A stretch of 64,000 nucleotides of DNA from Sipunculus nudus (Eukaryota; Annelida; Sipuncula; Golfingiida; Sipunculidae). The stretch is from contig CM049319.1 in assembly GCA_026874595.1 (NCBI GenBank), positions 14,103,601 to 14,167,600 on the forward strand. The letters run 5' to 3'. Below the pieces are notes generated by a model. The model was not told the origin of the DNA, did not search any database, and saw only the letters and a list, made by a program, of their open reading frames with translations. The translations under genes were made by a program, and so were the position numbers. Shown piece by piece: positions 60,490 to 64,000 of this stretch. Every line of letters begins with the position of its first letter. Position 1 is the stretch's first letter.

Positions 60490-61145
60490 TCTGCCAAGCA
60501 CCTAAATATACATTAAAATAACTTAAGACATGCTTTATATCGAGGTTCTATAAAGACACCAATGCCCGGTAAAAAATGGTCGTCTGTGTTCTATGGCTGT
60601 TATTGGAACACATTAAAAGACTTATAATTTAAGAACATTCTGATAACACCTGTTTTGTTGATAGGTTTGGTTTTCTTTTTGTAACACAAAATTACCCAAC
60701 AGCATATCGAGTTGTCAAAATCTGACAAAATGAGATGTTGTGTATTCTTTGTTCGTTTAAATGTTTTTCTTGTTCATTCTATCACTGAGGTGCGGGTCAG
60801 TATTGGCTGACTGCCTTATCGCCTCTATGCAGGCCATATCGGCCTAAATACATGCATAGTGAGTTGTGAGATCAAGGCTAGGAGACAATTATTTTTAATG
60901 GTTAATAATTATTGCTAATTGGTGAAAAGAGTATGGTTTGCTTTTTTCGTCATGATAAGTTAAAATAATGGAAATATTAACTGAACGTTAATATAGCTGT
61001 AACATACATATAAACATTAAAATAAACTAATAAAGACATGCTTTATTTCAGACTTTTTTAAAAAGGAGCAATGCTTCGGTACATAACAGTTGCTCATCGT
61101 CAATGGCTATTATTCAAATACATTAAGATAAATTATTTGTCATAT
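60490..61145. repeat. Diverged local duplication with SINE-like segment
   Basis: cattaaaataa-t-aa-gacatgcttta occurs at about 60510 and 61015, each followed by related sequence. 60700-60900 is related to the SINE-like copy at 57890-58130 (aggcc-tatcggccta, ggctaggagacaa). Confidence 0.4.
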
Positions 61146-64000
61146 TCACTTTATTTTCCATCCATAGTTGTGTCTATCTGGGGAGGTGATCAGTTACTTA
61201 AGTATTTACATTAAAAATGTTTTGTGTAGGCTACAAGTAATCACTGTTAAGTGTTTGCTATTGTTAATTTATTAGATAATATATATATTATTATATGGGC
61301 ACAGATTTATGTAGTATTTGCTCTAGAGTATTACAAATTGAAGGTCAGTTTTAGAGTTTGAATACATGTAACTAAAACCAACCAATCATATCCTTGTATA
61401 ATATAAAGTGTAAGTTGTGTTATAAGATGTTTATGTGTTATATGTCATTTGTTATGTCACTGTATGTTGTTTCTTTTTGTTTAATAAAAAAAATTATATG
61501 TAAATAACCGTCTGAAAACACTTGAAGTTAAGTTGACAGGTTTGGTTATGTTTTCTTACATTTAATTGGCACACAGGTCGTAGGATTCATATAGAATCAT
61601 ATGTTTTATTTTAAGTTTTATGTCCGGTTTTATCAAACCATTAGTCAAAATCAGACCTTTTTAAAGTCAAAATAATATTGGTTTTTATCACCAAATCATG
61701 CAACGACTGACGTAAACTGGTGATTAGTGTGCTCATTTTATATTTTAAGGCCATACTCTTTCGGTTTGCGAACATTTTGTGGAGGAGGAAGAAAAATGTT
61801 TGAATGTCAAGCAAATTTTTCTATATTTTTAATAATCATTCTTTAAAGCCTAATAACTACCATGTGTCAGTGGTAGCTCAGAAACAATAGACCATGAGTC
61901 ATAAAGCTTGGCTTTAATCACAAGCCAGTCAGGGTATATTTTAAAGCATTTTAGAACTGCATTAACTTAGGTCTAATCTACTAATTCATTTTAATGAGCA
62001 TGACATTAACTATGTAACAAGCTTTGGTAGCGCGTGAAGGAAGTGTCCACTGTCTTTTTGAGCAAATATTTAAAAAAAGATGTCCTGTAATTTTTTTTAT
62101 AAAAATAACACCAAAATATAGCAAAACTATAACAAATTATATTTGATTATAACAGATATATAAAAATTGTTTGCCTTGAGGTTATCCATACATGAAATTC
62201 GATTATTGAATTATTTTTGGTCATTAAAGTTGACTTTGTCTGTGACTATAGAACAAAACTTAAAATAGTAAAACGGCACAAAAACAGAATTAATTTGCAC
62301 ATTTCCTCTTAAAATTGTACAAATAGGCGTCAAATGTACGTTCAAATATATCCTGAGGCCAGTAACAGCCAAAAAGAAAATAATAAGGAACGCGAACATA
62401 TATTGCTTCTGGTTTTGAGATTTGTTGGCCTACCCTGCGTATATTTACTGCGCACGAGTAGAAATATAACTGTGATTACCATGTGAGTGAAAATAATCAT
62501 ATTTTATTTTTTTTTATATTAATGAAACTTAAGATGGGAAAACTGTAGAAATCAAATATGGATTAACCATGCACAAAAACTATATTTTTACTTTTCATTC
62601 AAATTGGATCTCGATATCTGAGCAAACACACTACCTGCTATTGGCGCGCCCTCTCTTCGTTATCCTTTTTCACTGTACTCGTCCTCTCTTTCTTTTGGCG
62701 TATACAGGTAAAAGCACTACTTAAAATCAGCAGGCGAAGAGAACGTATAAAGGCAATATTCAATAGCATTTCATTATTATTTGAAAATTCTTCTTCTTTA
62801 CTTAATGAACGAAAGCAAAGTGTTATGATACATCAACAATGAATGCCTGAAAAATCGCTAAAACAGCTCTGATATCGATGTGATAGGAAAACAACAAGCA
62901 CAGAGTTGCACAACCCTGGATATACTCATCAAAGACGTTTCACAGAAACCAGATCGTGCGATATTTAATCAGAAACCTTGACGTTATCACTGTTGCTAAG
63001 TTATGATTGAGTCCTTCAGTGGACTTGTGTCACTCGGTCATATTGTGCAAGACAAAAATGAGCAAAAAAAAGCATTATGATTGAATTACAAGATGTCGTA
63101 AAGTACTCAGACCTTGCAAGCTGACCCGACTTTATCAGTCTGATCAAAGATCGGAATTTTTCCCTGTCAGATATAAAAGACTACCGTGATGTCAGAGAGA
63201 CACAACATGAAATGTTGGAAACTCTCGAAAATGAACAAAACAGTTTCTTTTTTTTTTTTACACTGCCGTTTCACTTACATGTTAGTTAATCAGACCAATA
63301 ATTTGTTTCCCGCAATTTATAATAACATTAACCGGCATGGTTGTAAATCTTTCTGCATGTTTATTGAATTTATGACCGCATATGTCTTCGGGTTATGTGT
63401 TTGACAACCAAATCGTGCGAGAAATGACGACGGTTAATACAGATATGGGCTTTACGCTGTTTGTAGATTTGCATATATTATTTTATGCTAACTCCTCACT
63501 CGTAGCATATTGTAATTATTAACGGAAGTGTGCAAGGATATGACAGGATGGATGACCATTGCCGTGCAGTTTTCTGTATATCTGGCGTCACAGCCTATCA
63601 GTAACATGCTAATAACAAACCAACGGAGTCGTACAGTGTATTCTGATAAATGTATTGATGCACTGCATGCTGACGTGATTAAATTAGTTTGATCCCGTGG
63701 ACCACAGACAGATTAGCAAGCTCTCTCTCTGTCTGTCATTTAGGGCCTCTGTACTTGTTTACCCGAGTGTCTATCGGCATCTCTTCTAGCCATGACAACA
63801 TGACACCAAGGCCTTCTAAAATAACTGATAGGGCCTATGAATCGCGATGCAAGTTATAACAGAAAACCCATTCTAAGGGTTGGAATAAAATATTTGCTCT
63901 GCGGTATTAAATGACATCAGAGGCTTATATGATCGTGTTATATTTCTGAATAATGTTGATAAATTAATTACATTAGTTAACTTCTTTCTTCTCTATGGCA
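61146..64000. other. Intergenic sequence, no gene seen
   Basis: AT-rich. Near 61868 agtggtagctcagaaac resembles a pol III A box, but no B box at the right distance is convincing. No exon, LTR or tandem array recognised. Confidence 0.4.

Overview
The window looks like animal nuclear DNA, most likely from a marine mollusc and perhaps a bivalve. It is AT-rich, with long introns, GT-AG splicing, many TA microsatellites, hairpin-ended and foldback repeats, and a Gmr1-type LTR retrotransposon. Species assignment is inference; no marker gene fixes it.

The only cellular genes I can support are two tandem minus-strand genes for mitochondrial 3-ketoacyl-CoA thiolase (ACAA2), which catalyses the last step of fatty-acid beta-oxidation. 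The upstream copy (38515 down to 22705) and the downstream copy (20863 down to 1792) each have 11 coding exons of exactly the same lengths (16, 167, 129, 117, 148, 60, 116, 103, 98, 155 and 82 nt) and encode 396 residues. Both keep Cys92, His352 and Cys382. By hand alignment they are about two thirds identical, so the duplication is old. The downstream gene carries two versions of the 148-nt exon 5 (10444-10591 and 6948-7095). Their length makes them mutually exclusive in frame, and they would swap part of the loop domain over the active site. The upstream gene has one exon 5, a GC-AG intron 4, a TA microsatellite directly against one splice acceptor, and a DR1-like nuclear-receptor site just before its start codon.

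Intron 5 of the upstream gene holds a Ty3/gypsy-class element (27032-33776) with 1.1-kb LTRs. Its order is gag-protease-integrase followed by RT thumb-RNase H, as in Gmr1 elements, and the RT catalytic core is missing. About 400 bp of intron is repeated without visible change on both sides of it, which points to a very recent duplication or a haplotype-joining artefact.

From 38.6 to 64 kb I see no convincing gene. That part holds foldback transposons (one nested inside another, with an empty-site copy nearby), a tandem array of 329-bp units, a 3.3-kb minisatellite of 33-bp units with a candidate unexpanded relative at 25.3 kb, a 1.2-kb minisatellite of 46-bp units, degenerate tRNA-derived SINEs and simple repeats.
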